Assembly (NCBI GenBank): GCA_013153405.1
Contig: JAADEM010000157.1
Location: 1-46,001 of the forward strand
DNA: 46,001 nt
Direction of reading: 5' to 3'
From: Chlorobiota bacterium
Lineage (GTDB): Bacteria > Bacteroidota > Bacteroidia > Bacteroidales > Marinilabiliaceae
In this document: positions 35,383-44,696 of the stretch, one piece after another
Numbering within the stretch: the first letter of the stretch is position 1
Layout of the letters: the number at the start of each line of letters is the position of its first letter
The notes under the pieces: generated by a model
Told to the model about the DNA's origin: nothing
Databases searched by the model: none
Seen by the model: only the letters and a program-made list of their open reading frames with translations
Position numbers and translations under genes: made by a program

Positions 35383-35985
35383 TCACCATTTTTTTATAAA
35401 GCTGATTTTTGGACAATAACAAACCTCCTTTTCATTGTGGACACGGAAACTGTTAATTACTATTATTATTACATTGTACAGATACATAAAAACATAAAAC
35501 AAGACCTTTAACAACCCGCCGAAACTTATTACATTCACGAGTGCCTCATCCTGAACTTTATCGGCAGAACTGTAGATAAATACGAAACTTACAGCAAAAA
35601 GTACCATTGTCCAGCTTATCTGAAAGTTAAGAAGTTCTCCGGCAACCTTATTGATATTTTTTATCTTATCTTTTCTCGATACCCAGATTATTAACGGAAC
35701 AAGTATTCCTAAAATCGGGAAAAACAAAAAGCTCAATGCCGATAAATTAAGTATAGTCAGAAAACCTTTATCATCCTTAACAGCCCAGTCGGTTATTTCA
35801 TGGGCAGGAACATCCAGTGCCCCGGCCAGTCTTTTTAGTGTGTCACCTCTTGGATCGGTTTCTCCGTTTTCAATTCTCTGAATGGTACGGAGGCTTAAAC
35901 CTGACTCTTCCGACAACTCTTCCTGAGAAAAACCTTTTCTTTTTCTCAGCATTTTAATTTTTTCTGATAATTCTTTGTTCTTCAT
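35383..35985 (-). CDS. XRE-type HTH regulator fused to DUF4870-like membrane domain
   Basis: 200 residues. N-terminal HTH_3 domain (about 5-65) with GFSQEELSEESGLSLRTIQR as the recognition region. The membrane part has about four hydrophobic segments (about 77-180) and LVPLIIWVSRKDK...LNFQISW, the DUF4870 signature. It is probably a membrane-tethered transcription factor; the regulated genes are unknown, and neighbouring recQ and the barrel pair are only candidates. A TACATTTG element lies at 36011-36018. Confidence 0.85.
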   Translation of the reverse strand: MKNKELSEKIKMLRKRKGFSQEELSEESGLSLRTIQRIENGETDPRGDTLKRLAGALDVPAHEITDWAVKDDKGFLTILNLSALSFLFFPILGILVPLIIWVSRKDKIKNINKVAGELLNFQISWTMVLFAVSFVFIYSSADKVQDEALVNVISFGGLLKVLFYVFMYLYNVIIIVINSFRVHNEKEVCYCPKISFIKKW

Positions 35986-36010
35986 TTTACCTGTGTTTTA
36001 AAATTCTGAA

Positions 36011-36018
36011 CAAATGTA
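36011..36018 (-). promoter_or_regulatory. Candidate -7 element for the XRE-DUF4870 gene
   Basis: Minus-strand TACATTTG fits TAnnTTTG, 25 bp upstream of the start codon at 35985. No -33 TTTG is seen. Confidence 0.45.
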
Positions 36019-36139
36019 CCTATGGTGCCGTTTACAGGTAACGCCATACATAAGTCATTTTTACGTCATACTTGTCTGTATGGATTATTTCTTTAAACAA
36101 CAGATACTTTTGATATGTTTTTTAAGACAGCACATAATA

Positions 36140-36185
36140 AAAAATCCGGCATCGGCAGGTCTGCCCCGGGATGCCGGATCTGTCT
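36140..36185 (-). terminator. Rho-independent terminator of recQ
   Basis: ATCCGGCATC (36144-36153) and GATGCCGGAT (36170-36179) form a perfect 10-bp stem with an inner GGCAG/TGCC helix. On the minus strand it is followed by a T-run. It lies about 45 bp after the recQ stop. Confidence 0.85.
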
Positions 36186-36226
36186 TTCAGAATATGTTAT
36201 TATAAGATATAAATAAACGGTACAGC

Positions 36227-38407
36227 TTAATTACCAACTTCAGAAATAAACTTTATACGCACCATCCGGATATCCTCTTCGGAATACTCATCCTCACCGA
36301 GCTCTTCCAGTGCTTCTTCTATCGAGTCGGTCTCTGCATCTTCCTTAAAATAATAATAAATATCCTCCTGATGTTCCTCGTCCATCACCTCGTTAATATA
36401 ATAATCAATATTTACACGAGTGCCTGAATACACAATAGACTCAATCTCTTTCAACAACTCTATCATCTCCATACCTTTCGAGTCTGCAATATCATCAAGC
36501 GACATCTTACGGTCGATACTCTGAATAATTGAGATCTTAAGTTTAGATTTATTGGCTACGGTTTTTACAACCATATCCATAGGCCTGTCAATCTCGTTTT
36601 CTTTAACATGTTTTCCTATCAGTTCAACAAACTCTTTCCCGAAACGCCTGGCTTTCCCCTGACCTACGCCCGGAATATTCTGAAGTTCTTCAATGGTAAC
36701 CGGATAATAGGTTGACATAGCCTCCAGTGATGGATCCTGGAATATCACAAAAGGCGGAAGATTGAGCTTTTTCGAGAGTTGCTTACGCAAATCTTTAAGC
36801 ATACTGAAAAGTTCATTGTCGAGTGCTGCAGTTCCTCCTGTCGCTGCTTCCTCTTCTATGGTATCATAATCATGATCTTTGGCAAGCATTATCGAAGTCG
36901 GATTTTTCAGATATTCATGTCCCTTCTCACTAACCTTCAGCAATCCGTAATTTTCAATATCCTTATCGAGCAATCCGCTTACCAGCGATTGGCGTATAAT
37001 TGCATTCCAGTATTTATCATCCTGTTCATTCCCCGAACCGAATATTGACAATTCATGATGTTTGTATGACTTAACAGCCGATGATGCATGGCCTGTAAGC
37101 ACGCTAATAACATGATCTGCCTTAAATTTCTCTTTCAGTTCCAGAACTGTTTCAAGGACCTTCACAATACTCTCTTTTCCCTCAAAAAGTTCTTTGGGAT
37201 TTACACAATTATCACATGTTTCACAATTCTCTTCGGTGTAATTCTCCCCGAAGTAATGCAATAAAACTTTCCTGCGGCATAAAGACGACTCAGCATAAGC
37301 AACGGTTTCAAGGAGCAGTTGCTTACCAATCTCCTGCTCGGCAAGAGGTTTTCCCTGCATAAATTTTTCAAGTTTCTGTATATCCTTATAACTGTAAAAA
37401 GCAATGCATTTACCTTCGCCACCGTCCCGTCCTGCACGGCCTGTTTCCTGATAATATCCTTCCAGACTCTTTGGTATGTCGTAGTGAATAACCAAACGTA
37501 CATCAGGCTTATCTATCCCCATACCAAAAGCAATAGTTGCAACAATTACATCTACCTCCTCCATCAGGAATTTATCCTGATTAGCAGCACGTGTAGCCGC
37601 ATCCATCCCTGCATGATAAGCAAGTGCTTTAATGCCGTTTACCTGAAGGGTTTCGGCAAGCTCTTCAACTTTTTTACGACTCAGACAGTAAATTATTGCC
37701 GACTTGCCGGTATTGTTCTTCAGTATTTTTATTATCTCCTTGGTTGCATTTTTCTTCGGCCTTACCTCATAAAACAGGTTCGGGCGATTAAATGAAGACT
37801 TAAACACCCGTGCATCAAGCATTCCCAGGTTTTTTTGTATATCGTGCTGTACCTTTGGCGTTGCCGTTGCGGTAAGCGCTATAACCGGGGCTTTGCCTAT
37901 TTCGTTTATTATAGGTCTTATCCTGCGGTATTCCGGCCTGAAGTCGTGTCCCCATTCCGAGATACAGTGCGCCTCGTCTACTGCATAAAAAGATATATCC
38001 ACCTGTTTCAGAAACTCAATGTTTTCCTCCTTGGTTAAGGATTCGGGTGCAACATATAATAACTTGGTCTTTTTGCTCAGAACATCATTCTTCACCTGCT
38101 GTATGGCTGCCTTAGTAAGCGACGAATTCATAAAATGAGCTACTCCGTCATCTTCACTGAAATTACGCATTGCATCCACCTGGTTTTTCATAAGTGCGAT
38201 AAGCGGTGATATCACAACCGCCGTTCCAGGTAGAATAACCGCTGGCAACTGGTAACAAAGTGATTTTCCTCCTCCGGTAGGCATTAAAACGAAAGTATCA
38301 TTCCCCTCCAAAACATTTCTGATAATGTCCTCCTGATTTCCTTTAAACGTATCAAATCCGAAATGTTTTTTCAAATACGCATAAAGGTCAACCTGTTGTT
38401 TACTCAT
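36227..38407 (-). CDS. recQ: ATP-dependent DNA helicase RecQ
   Basis: 726 residues with the full bacterial layout. Walker A MPTGGGKSLCY at 42-52, the aromatic-rich VDEAHCISEWGHDFRPEY, and motif VI QETGRAGRDGG. The RecQ-Ct zinc site is C...CETCDNC (about 378-400), followed by a winged helix and an HRDC domain near 530-610 (LPPFVIFQD, IPGVGQGKARRFG). An acidic extension of about 100 residues ends the protein. It is a 3'-5' helicase for recombination and fork repair, cytoplasmic. Confidence 0.96.
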   Translation of the reverse strand: MSKQQVDLYAYLKKHFGFDTFKGNQEDIIRNVLEGNDTFVLMPTGGGKSLCYQLPAVILPGTAVVISPLIALMKNQVDAMRNFSEDDGVAHFMNSSLTKAAIQQVKNDVLSKKTKLLYVAPESLTKEENIEFLKQVDISFYAVDEAHCISEWGHDFRPEYRRIRPIINEIGKAPVIALTATATPKVQHDIQKNLGMLDARVFKSSFNRPNLFYEVRPKKNATKEIIKILKNNTGKSAIIYCLSRKKVEELAETLQVNGIKALAYHAGMDAATRAANQDKFLMEEVDVIVATIAFGMGIDKPDVRLVIHYDIPKSLEGYYQETGRAGRDGGEGKCIAFYSYKDIQKLEKFMQGKPLAEQEIGKQLLLETVAYAESSLCRRKVLLHYFGENYTEENCETCDNCVNPKELFEGKESIVKVLETVLELKEKFKADHVISVLTGHASSAVKSYKHHELSIFGSGNEQDDKYWNAIIRQSLVSGLLDKDIENYGLLKVSEKGHEYLKNPTSIMLAKDHDYDTIEEEAATGGTAALDNELFSMLKDLRKQLSKKLNLPPFVIFQDPSLEAMSTYYPVTIEELQNIPGVGQGKARRFGKEFVELIGKHVKENEIDRPMDMVVKTVANKSKLKISIIQSIDRKMSLDDIADSKGMEMIELLKEIESIVYSGTRVNIDYYINEVMDEEHQEDIYYYFKEDAETDSIEEALEELGEDEYSEEDIRMVRIKFISEVGN

Positions 38408-38777
38408 AGCAATCTCTCAATTTCTTCAAAATACTCTATATGCAAATACTTCACTTAAAATATTTTCCTGTTAATTATTGTCTGGTTTTTTAAATTCTTT
38501 TCGTATGATTAGCAATATTTCATACTTTTTTCCACTTGAAAAAGTGATAAAAACGACGAAGTAATGTAAAATTCCGATACCGTGTATACAATAAGGATCA
38601 GAATCAAACATTATTTCTATTTTTGAAATTAATTAAAATTGTTCTTTAAAACAAAAAAAGAGATAAGTTTATTGAACTATTAAAATTAAAAACATAAAAA
38701 TTAAAAAATCATTTTTAAGTTTGTGACATGTATATAATATATTTATCACAGAATTAAAAATTAATTAATTTTTCCAC
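38408..38777. other. Divergent AT-rich region between recQ and tatC
   Basis: 370 bp, extremely AT-rich, with no ORF of note. It must carry the promoters of recQ (minus) and tatC-lptB (plus), but I find no clean TAnnTTTG element on either strand. Poly-A and poly-T runs are frequent. Confidence 0.5.
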
Positions 38778-39593
38778 ATGGGAGAAGAACAAAAAAAAGA
38801 GATGTCTTTCCTCGACCATCTTGAGGAATTAAGATGGCACCTTATAAGATCATTCATTGCAATTTTTGTATTTGCGGTGTTGGCCTTTATCTTCAAAGAG
38901 TTTGTATTTGACGAGATAATACTTGCTCCCAGTACTCCGGATTTTTTCACTAACCGTTTTCTGTGTAACCTGGCAAATCAGTTTAGCATGCCGTCTCTTT
39001 GCATAAATCAAACCCCTCTTACCCTGCAAAATATTAACATGTCGGGACAATTTACAACACACATCTGGGTGTCGTTCATAGCCGGAGTTATTGCTGCATT
39101 CCCGTATATTTTCTGGGAGATATGGAGTTTCATCAAACCTGCACTTTATCCCGACGAACTAAGACATTCGAGAGGTGCTATCTTCTTTACGTCACTTCTT
39201 TTTATAACAGGAATATTGTTTTCATACTATATAATATGTCCTTTATCCGTTCAGTTTCTGGGAAACTATCAGGTAAGTTCTCAGGTTGAAAACATTGTTA
39301 ATCTGGGTTCATATATAAGTACAATAACATCAATTGTCCTGGCCGGAGGTATAATTTTTGAATTACCTGTCTTTATTTTTTTCCTGGCTAAAGCCGGACT
39401 GGTAACAGCAGATTTTTTAAAAACTTACCGCAGACATGCAATCGTTGTTGCTCTTTTACTTGCTGCAATAATTACACCGCCCGACATCGTAAGTCAGATA
39501 CTTGTTTGTTTACCGTTAATAGTTTTGTATGAAGCAGGTATTGTTATTGCAAAGCACATAGAGAAAAACAGGGAGGAAGAATCAAAGAATTAA
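38778..39593 (+). CDS. tatC: Sec-independent protein translocase TatC
   Basis: 271 residues with six membrane helices. The conserved N-terminal [16 protein letters not shown] (about 10-25) and the [23 protein letters not shown] block (about 105-125) form the twin-arginine recognition site. It is the core receptor of the Tat pathway, which exports folded proteins. tatA is not seen in this window. It is followed 5 bp later by lptB, so the two form an operon. The amidase at 9445 is a candidate substrate. Confidence 0.95.
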   Translation: MGEEQKKEMSFLDHLEELRWHLIRSFIAIFVFAVLAFIFKEFVFDEIILAPSTPDFFTNRFLCNLANQFSMPSLCINQTPLTLQNINMSGQFTTHIWVSFIAGVIAAFPYIFWEIWSFIKPALYPDELRHSRGAIFFTSLLFITGILFSYYIICPLSVQFLGNYQVSSQVENIVNLGSYISTITSIVLAGGIIFELPVFIFFLAKAGLVTADFLKTYRRHAIVVALLLAAIITPPDIVSQILVCLPLIVLYEAGIVIAKHIEKNREEESKN

Positions 39594-39598
39594 TCGAG

Positions 39599-40354
39599 AT
39601 GGATGAATCAACTTTAAAATTACACACCCGCAATCTTGTAAAGAGATATAAAAAACGTACTGTTGTAAAGGGGGTATCGGTAAATGTCAAACAAGGAGAG
39701 ATTGTCGGATTGCTGGGACCAAACGGTGCAGGAAAGACTACTACATTTTACATGATGGTAGGACTTGTGAAGCCAAACGAAGGACAGATATTCCTGAACG
39801 ATGAAGAGATAACCGACTATCCGGTATACAAACGTGCGCAAAAAGGCGTAGGATATCTTGCACAGGAAGCCAGCGTATTCCGTAAACTCAGCGTGGAAGA
39901 CAACATAAAGGCCGTTCTTGAAATGACCAAATATCCCAAAGATTACCAAAAACAACGGCTCGAAGAGCTGATAGAAGAATTCGGCTTGGGACATATCCGC
40001 AAAAGTCTTGGAATTCAGCTTTCGGGTGGTGAACGAAGAAGAACCGAGATAGCACGTGCTCTTGCCATCAATCCTAAGTTTATCCTGCTCGATGAACCAT
40101 TTGCCGGAGTAGACCCCATTGCGGTACGCGATATTCAGGAGATAGTGGCCAAACTGAAATTTAAAAACATAGGTATTCTCATAACCGACCATAACGTTCA
40201 TGAAACATTAGCAATAACCGACCGTGCATATTTGCTGTTTGAAGGCAATATTTTAAAGCAGGGTACAGCCGAAGAACTTGCAGAAGATGAGGACGTAAAA
40301 CGGCTCTATCTGGGTGACGATTTTGAACTGCGAAGGCGAAAATTTGAAGCGTAA
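39599..40354 (+). CDS. lptB: LPS export ABC transporter ATP-binding protein LptB
   Basis: 251 residues: Walker A GPNGAGKT (about 40-47), Q-loop, signature LSGGERRR, Walker [14 protein letters not shown] and H-loop DHNVHETL, the extended LptB-type motif. It powers extraction of LPS from the inner membrane with LptFG. It lies 5 bp downstream of tatC and is followed by tRNA-Leu. Confidence 0.95.
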   Translation: MDESTLKLHTRNLVKRYKKRTVVKGVSVNVKQGEIVGLLGPNGAGKTTTFYMMVGLVKPNEGQIFLNDEEITDYPVYKRAQKGVGYLAQEASVFRKLSVEDNIKAVLEMTKYPKDYQKQRLEELIEEFGLGHIRKSLGIQLSGGERRRTEIARALAINPKFILLDEPFAGVDPIAVRDIQEIVAKLKFKNIGILITDHNVHETLAITDRAYLLFEGNILKQGTAEELAEDEDVKRLYLGDDFELRRRKFEA

Positions 40355-40372
40355 CGAAAATTTCATAAAAAG

Positions 40373-40405
40373 TTTGCGTATTAATAAAAAATCACATTAT
40401 CTTTG
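40373..40405 (+). promoter_or_regulatory. tRNA-Leu promoter
   Basis: TTTG (40373-40376), a 21-bp spacer and TATCTTTG (40398-40405) fit the Bacteroidota promoter, 17 bp upstream of the tRNA. Confidence 0.65.
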
Positions 40406-40422
40406 CACCGCAAAATTAACCT

Positions 40423-40504
40423 GCGGATGTGGCGTAATTGGTAGCCGCGCTAGACTTAGGATCTAGTGCCGAAAGGCGTGGGGGTTCGAGTCCCTTCATC
40501 CGCA
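40423..40504 (+). tRNA. tRNA-Leu (anticodon TAG)
   Basis: Acceptor GCGGATG/CATCCGC is perfect with discriminator A. Anticodon stem CTAGA/TCTAG encloses loop CTTAGGA, giving TAG. A long variable arm (TGCCGAAAGGCG) identifies a class II tRNA, and the T-arm has GTTCGAG. 82 nt. CCA is not encoded. Confidence 0.96.
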
Positions 40505-40514
40505 CAATACACAC

Positions 40515-40559
40515 AACCGTCTTCACTTACGATGTAAATCGGCAGTAAGACGGTTTTTT
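40515..40559 (+). terminator. Terminator after tRNA-Leu
   Basis: AACCGTCTT and AAGACGGTT pair across a 23-nt loop, followed by TTTTTT. Confidence 0.8.
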
Positions 40560-40641
40560 AAATTTATAACCGGCATAAACATTAAGCGTATTAATTAGTT
40601 ACTAATACATCAATGTATATTTCATAATCAAAACAACTCAG

Positions 40642-42003
40642 ATGAATATTTCAAAAGAGAACACCGATGGCCTGACCTCTGTATTAAGGGTTACTGTTGG
40701 TAAAAAAGACTACGAAGAAAAAGTAAACGAGACTCTGAAAGATTACAGAAAAAAGGCAAACATGCCGGGATTCCGTCCGGGTAAAGTGCCAATGGGGTTA
40801 ATTAAAAAAATGTACGGACAGGCAGTTTTGGTTGATGAAGTCAACAAGCTTGTTTCAGAGAGTCTCTCAAATTATCTGCAAGATAATAAAATTGACCTAC
40901 TTGGTGAACCACTGCCAAGCGATGATCAGAAAGTTATTGACTTTGACAACCAGGAGGAGTTTGAATTTTCATTTGATATTGCCGAGGCTCCGGAACTGGA
41001 TTTTACCCTCAACAAAAAAGATAAAATACCATATCATAAAATAGCTGTTACCGATGAAATGGTAGAACAACAGATTAAAGCACTGACCAGCCGGTTCGGA
41101 AAACAGGAAAGTGTTGAAACCATTTCAGACAAGTCGCTGGTAAAAGGCAACTTTGTTCAGGTTGATGAAAACGGAAATGAAATTGAAGACGGAATTAAAG
41201 CTGAAGACTCTGTACTCTCAATGTCTGTGGTGAAGGATGAAGAGATAAAAAACAAACTTCTTGCCGCTAAAGTTGGTGATACTGTTGTTTTCAACCCGAA
41301 AAAAGCATTCCCTGATGACACAGAACTTTCATACCTGCTTAAGATAGACAAGGAAGTAGCAGCCAACGTTGATAGTGATTTCAAATTCACCATTACCGAT
41401 GCTACCGAATTCATCGATCCTGAACTTAATCAGGAACTCTTTGACCAGATTTATGGTAAAGACGTTGTTAAATCGGAAGAAGAATTCAAAAACAAAGTTA
41501 AAGAAGAACTGGAGCAACAACTTGCCCTAGATTCCGACTACCTGTTCTTCCTTGATGCTAAAAAGAAACTCCTCAAAAAATTCAAAGCAGAATTGCCCGA
41601 AGAGTTCCTTAAACGATGGATAACAGCTACCAACAAGGACAACAAAGAGCTGACTCCCGAAAGAATTGATCAGGACATGCCGTTATTCCTTGACGACCTG
41701 AAATGGCAACTCATTAAAAACAAACTGATAAAGGATAACGACCTAAAACTTGAAGATCAGGATGTAATCGAATACGCAAAAAAATCAGCTAAAATGCAGT
41801 TTGCACAGTACGGCCTGACCAACGTACCCGACGAGCATATCGAAAGCTATGCCATGGACATGCTGAAAAATGAGGAGCAGGCACGTCAGATATACGACGG
41901 TGCTATGCACGATAAAATAATTTCGTTCATCAAGGATACTGTTAAGGTTGATGAAAAAGAAGTTAGCAGGGAAGAGTTTAATAAGCTAATTGAAAAAAAA
42001 TAA
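40642..42003 (+). CDS. tig: Trigger factor
   Basis: 453 residues. The N-terminal ribosome-binding domain has the PGFRPGKVPMGLI loop (about residues 40-53) that docks at L23. A divergent middle region stands in for the FKBP-type domain (about 150-255), and a long helical, lysine/glutamate-rich C-terminal chaperone domain follows. It binds nascent chains at the exit tunnel. It precedes clpP and clpX in the classic tig-clpP-clpX order. The PPIase active site is poorly conserved, as is usual in Bacteroidota. Confidence 0.93.
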   Translation: MNISKENTDGLTSVLRVTVGKKDYEEKVNETLKDYRKKANMPGFRPGKVPMGLIKKMYGQAVLVDEVNKLVSESLSNYLQDNKIDLLGEPLPSDDQKVIDFDNQEEFEFSFDIAEAPELDFTLNKKDKIPYHKIAVTDEMVEQQIKALTSRFGKQESVETISDKSLVKGNFVQVDENGNEIEDGIKAEDSVLSMSVVKDEEIKNKLLAAKVGDTVVFNPKKAFPDDTELSYLLKIDKEVAANVDSDFKFTITDATEFIDPELNQELFDQIYGKDVVKSEEEFKNKVKEELEQQLALDSDYLFFLDAKKKLLKKFKAELPEEFLKRWITATNKDNKELTPERIDQDMPLFLDDLKWQLIKNKLIKDNDLKLEDQDVIEYAKKSAKMQFAQYGLTNVPDEHIESYAMDMLKNEEQARQIYDGAMHDKIISFIKDTVKVDEKEVSREEFNKLIEKK

Positions 42004-42026
42004 TCACCGTATTCAGTTAGGGGGTA

Positions 42027-42052
42027 TAAATTTGTTAATTTAGCGAAATTAA
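42027..42052 (+). promoter_or_regulatory. clpP promoter element and leader inverted repeat
   Basis: TAAATTTG (42027-42034) matches TAnnTTTG. Directly after it TTAATTT-AGCG-AAATTAA (42035-42052) is a perfect 7-bp inverted repeat covering the expected transcription start, 18 bp before the ATG. A regulator operator is plausible. Confidence 0.5.
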
Positions 42053-42069
42053 CAGGAAAATTTTTCAAG

Positions 42070-42750
42070 ATGACAGATCCTAAAGACTTTAAAAAATACG
42101 CCACAAAGCACCTTGGCATTAACAGTATAGTTCTTGACCAGTACACGTCAATTGTAAACAGTTACATCTCTCCTACCATCATTGAGGAGAGGCAGTTGAA
42201 CGTTGCTCAGATGGATGTATTCTCACGACTAATGATGGACAGAATCATTTTTCTGGGGCTTGCCATTGATGATTATGTAGCCAATATTATTCAGGCTCAG
42301 TTGCTTTATCTGGAGTCGGCCGATCCGACTAAGGATATATCAATTTACCTGAACAGCCCGGGCGGTTCCGTTTATGCCGGACTTGGCATTTACGACACAA
42401 TGCAGTATATCACCCCCGACATTGCAACTATCTGCACAGGAATGGCTGCATCAATGGGAGCAATCCTGCTGTGCGCAGGAACAAAAGGAAAACGTTCGGC
42501 TCTTAAGCACTCCAGAATAATGATACATCAGCCTATGGGCGGTGCTCAGGGACAGGCATCTGATATTGAAATTACTGCCCGTGAGATTCTGAAGCTCCGT
42601 AAGGAACTTTACACTATCATAGCTGATCACACCGGAAATACTTACAAAAAAGTAGAGAAAGATTCTGACCGTGATTTCTGGATGACAGCCGAAGAAGCTA
42701 AAAATTACGGTATGATCGATGAAGTTCTTGTAAGAGACCATCATAAATAA
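42070..42750 (+). CDS. clpP: ATP-dependent Clp protease proteolytic subunit
   Basis: 226 residues. The catalytic Ser128 is in TGMAASMGA, His153 in [10 protein letters not shown], and the Asp lies in the conserved KDSDRDFW segment. [11 protein letters not shown] is the substrate-binding strand. It forms the tetradecameric chamber fed by ClpX. It lies 66 bp after tig and 50 bp before clpX, with its own promoter-like element. Confidence 0.97.
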   Translation: MTDPKDFKKYATKHLGINSIVLDQYTSIVNSYISPTIIEERQLNVAQMDVFSRLMMDRIIFLGLAIDDYVANIIQAQLLYLESADPTKDISIYLNSPGGSVYAGLGIYDTMQYITPDIATICTGMAASMGAILLCAGTKGKRSALKHSRIMIHQPMGGAQGQASDIEITAREILKLRKELYTIIADHTGNTYKKVEKDSDRDFWMTAEEAKNYGMIDEVLVRDHHK

Positions 42751-42800
42751 AAACCTTGTAACCATCCGAATCCTAAAGGATAAGGAATAGATTTCAGAGT

Positions 42801-44015
42801 ATGGATAAATGTTCGTTTTGCGGCAGAGAGAGGAAAGACACAAACCTGCTTATTGCAGGTATTTCAGGGCATATTTGCGATAGTTGTATCGAACAGGCCA
42901 ATGCAATACTGGAGGAAGAGTTTAAAAAGAAAAACTCTTTCGAGCTCGACCAGATTAAATTGATGAAGCCGGCCGAGATAAAAGAGTTTCTCGACCAGTA
43001 CGTTATAGGACAGGATGAAGCCAAGAAGTTCCTTTCCGTTGCTGTTTACAACCACTACAAAAGACTGATGCAACCTGAAACCGACGACGATGTTGAAATA
43101 GAAAAGTCAAACATTTTGCTGGTTGGGGAAACAGGAACCGGAAAAACTCTGCTTGCACGAACTATAGCCAAAATGCTTCACGTTCCTTTTACCATTGTTG
43201 ATGCTACAGTTCTTACCGAAGCCGGATACGTGGGCGAAGATATCGAAAGTATTCTGACACGTCTGCTTCAGGCGGCCGATTACAATGTGGAAGCTGCTGA
43301 AAAAGGTATCGTGTTCATTGATGAGATAGATAAGATTGCCCGCAAAAGCGACAATCCGTCAATTACACGGGATGTATCCGGAGAGGGTGTTCAGCAGGGA
43401 CTTTTGAAGCTCCTTGAAGGTGCTGTGGTGAATGTTCCCCCTCAGGGAGGACGCAAGCACCCTGAGCAGAAGATGATACCCGTAAACACCAAGAACATAC
43501 TGTTCATCGCAGGCGGAGCATTCGACGGAATTGAAAAGAAGATAGCACAGCGTCTTAACACCAAAGTAGTCGGATATCAGGCAAGCAAGCGTAAAGAGAT
43601 GCTCGACCCATCCAATATGCTGCAATACATTGCACCACAGGACCTGAAATCTTTCGGGCTTATTCCGGAGATTATAGGACGTTTGCCGGTTATAACATAT
43701 CTGCATCCGCTTACCCGTGAAACACTGCGCAAGATTCTTACCGAGCCGAAGAATGCTATTATTAAGCAGTACAAGAAGCTTTTCAGTATCGATGGCATTG
43801 AACTGGAGTTTGAAGATTCGGTACTTGATTACATTGTGGACAAAGCGGTGGAATTCAAGCTTGGAGCCAGAGGTATCAGAACCATTTGTGAGACCATTAT
43901 GATCGACACTATGTTCGATGCTCCCTCGAAAAACAAAAAGCATATAACAATCAAGCTCGGTTTTGCCAAAGAGAAGATTGAAAAAGCAAACTTTGCACGA
44001 CTGAAAGCCAGCTGA
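42801..44015 (+). CDS. clpX: ATP-dependent Clp protease ATP-binding subunit ClpX
   Basis: 404 residues. N-terminal zinc domain CSFCGR...CDSC (about 5-32). AAA+ core with Walker A GETGTGKT (about 112-119), Walker [10 protein letters not shown] and the pore loop [23 protein letters not shown] carries the conserved box typical of ClpX. It unfolds tagged substrates and threads them into ClpP. It is the last gene of the tig-clpP-clpX set, closed by a terminator. Confidence 0.97.
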   Translation: MDKCSFCGRERKDTNLLIAGISGHICDSCIEQANAILEEEFKKKNSFELDQIKLMKPAEIKEFLDQYVIGQDEAKKFLSVAVYNHYKRLMQPETDDDVEIEKSNILLVGETGTGKTLLARTIAKMLHVPFTIVDATVLTEAGYVGEDIESILTRLLQAADYNVEAAEKGIVFIDEIDKIARKSDNPSITRDVSGEGVQQGLLKLLEGAVVNVPPQGGRKHPEQKMIPVNTKNILFIAGGAFDGIEKKIAQRLNTKVVGYQASKRKEMLDPSNMLQYIAPQDLKSFGLIPEIIGRLPVITYLHPLTRETLRKILTEPKNAIIKQYKKLFSIDGIELEFEDSVLDYIVDKAVEFKLGARGIRTICETIMIDTMFDAPSKNKKHITIKLGFAKEKIEKANFARLKAS

Positions 44016-44040
44016 CAAATAAAAAATTAACTTAATTATT

Positions 44041-44076
44041 GAGCGGGTGACTACTGAAGTCATCCGCTCTGTTTTT
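44041..44076 (+). terminator. Rho-independent terminator of clpX
   Basis: GAGCGGGTGACT, short loop, AGTCATCCGCTC (one G-T pair) then TGTTTTT. It lies 26 bp after the clpX stop. Confidence 0.85.
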
Positions 44077-44180
44077 ATATATTTCCCTCTGAAAATTCAG
44101 GCAAACTACATTATGAATATTTTTTTGTAATTTTCTACGGATTTTATTCAAAGAGGATGTACAAAAAATAAAACCTTAAT

Positions 44181-44322
44181 GTCATTGGTAGGAGGAACAA
44201 CGAAGCCCGCCAGACCAGCGCAGTCGGGCAGGCAATCTCTTGGTTTTCAACACTTGTAAATTCTGAGATTCCCTGACTGCTGAAGTTTCGGCGCAGGCAG
44301 ACTTCACTTCGTTACCAATGAC
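44181..44322. repeat. Inverted-repeat element containing a nested 29-bp unit
   Basis: The outer arms GTCATTGGTA (44181-44190) and TACCAATGAC (44313-44322) are exact inverted repeats. Inner parts also match (CGAAG / CTTCG, and AATCTC / GAGATT). The 29-bp GC-rich unit also seen at 13713 lies inside (44205-44233). No ORF; it looks like a small non-autonomous element. Confidence 0.7.
44205..44233 (+). repeat. 29-bp GC-rich unit, copy B
   Basis: Starts GCCCGCCAGACC and ends GTCGGGCAGGC; identical to 13713-13741 except for one base. It is embedded in a different host repeat than copy A. Confidence 0.7.
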
Positions 44323-44360
44323 GGAATTACTAAAGACGCTGATTGTTAATAAGACTTGTG

Positions 44361-44445
44361 CGTCATTGCGAATCCCATTTTATGGGGTGAAGCAATCCCC
44401 GGTAAGAGGGAGACTGCTTCTTCACTAGCGCTCATCGCAGTGACG
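44361..44445. repeat. CGTCATTGCGA-type palindromic element
   Basis: CGTCATTGCG (44361-44370) and CGCAGTGACG (44436-44445) are near-perfect inverted arms. Inside are GAAGCAATC and GACTGCTTC. A second, half-length copy with the same CGTCATTGCGAATCC and GGGTGAAGCAATC phrases lies at 44541-44580. This class of dispersed element is known from many bacterial genomes. Confidence 0.7.
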
Positions 44446-44450
44446 AGAAT

Positions 44451-44506
44451 GTTCCGTCATTTTCTCATTTTGTCCCAAAAATTTGGGGTGAAATCTACTT
44501 ATGACG
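44451..44506 (+). repeat. CCCAAAAATTTGGGG palindromic element, copy R1
   Basis: GTTCCGTCAT at one end and ATGACG at the other, with an AT-rich palindrome CCCAAAAATTTGGGG in the middle. It is related to R2 (44603-44658) and, inverted, to R3 (45921-46001). Confidence 0.7.
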
Positions 44507-44596
44507 GAATTGCTTAAAGAGTTAGCATTCAACAACTAAAAGCGTCATTGCGAATCCGTCGGTAGACGGGTGAAGCAATCTTAGCACTGTTGAGAT

Positions 44597-44674
44597 CGCT
44601 GATGTTTCGTCATTTACTCATTATGCCTCAAATATTGGAGTGAATTTTCGGAATGACGACTTTTTAGACATCCT
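44597..44674 (+). repeat. Left inverted repeat of the DUF2891 cassette (R2)
   Basis: It runs CGCTGATGTTTCGTCATT to GACTTTTTAGACATCCTC (each written under 20 bases) and matches, in reverse complement, the right-hand copy at 45921-45999 along nearly its whole length. Its inner end lies 22 bp before the DUF2891 start codon. Confidence 0.8.
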
Positions 44675-44696
44675 CGTAACATTAAACTCATTACCA

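Noticed and set aside
43359-44063. 234-codon open frame on the minus strand opposite clpX
   Set aside because: It is a shadow of the clpX coding frame with no recognisable domain.
44640-44696. GTG start 19 codons upstream of the DUF2891 signal peptide
   Set aside because: The extension is translated inverted repeat and would bury the signal peptide; the ATG at 44697 gives a clean N-terminus.
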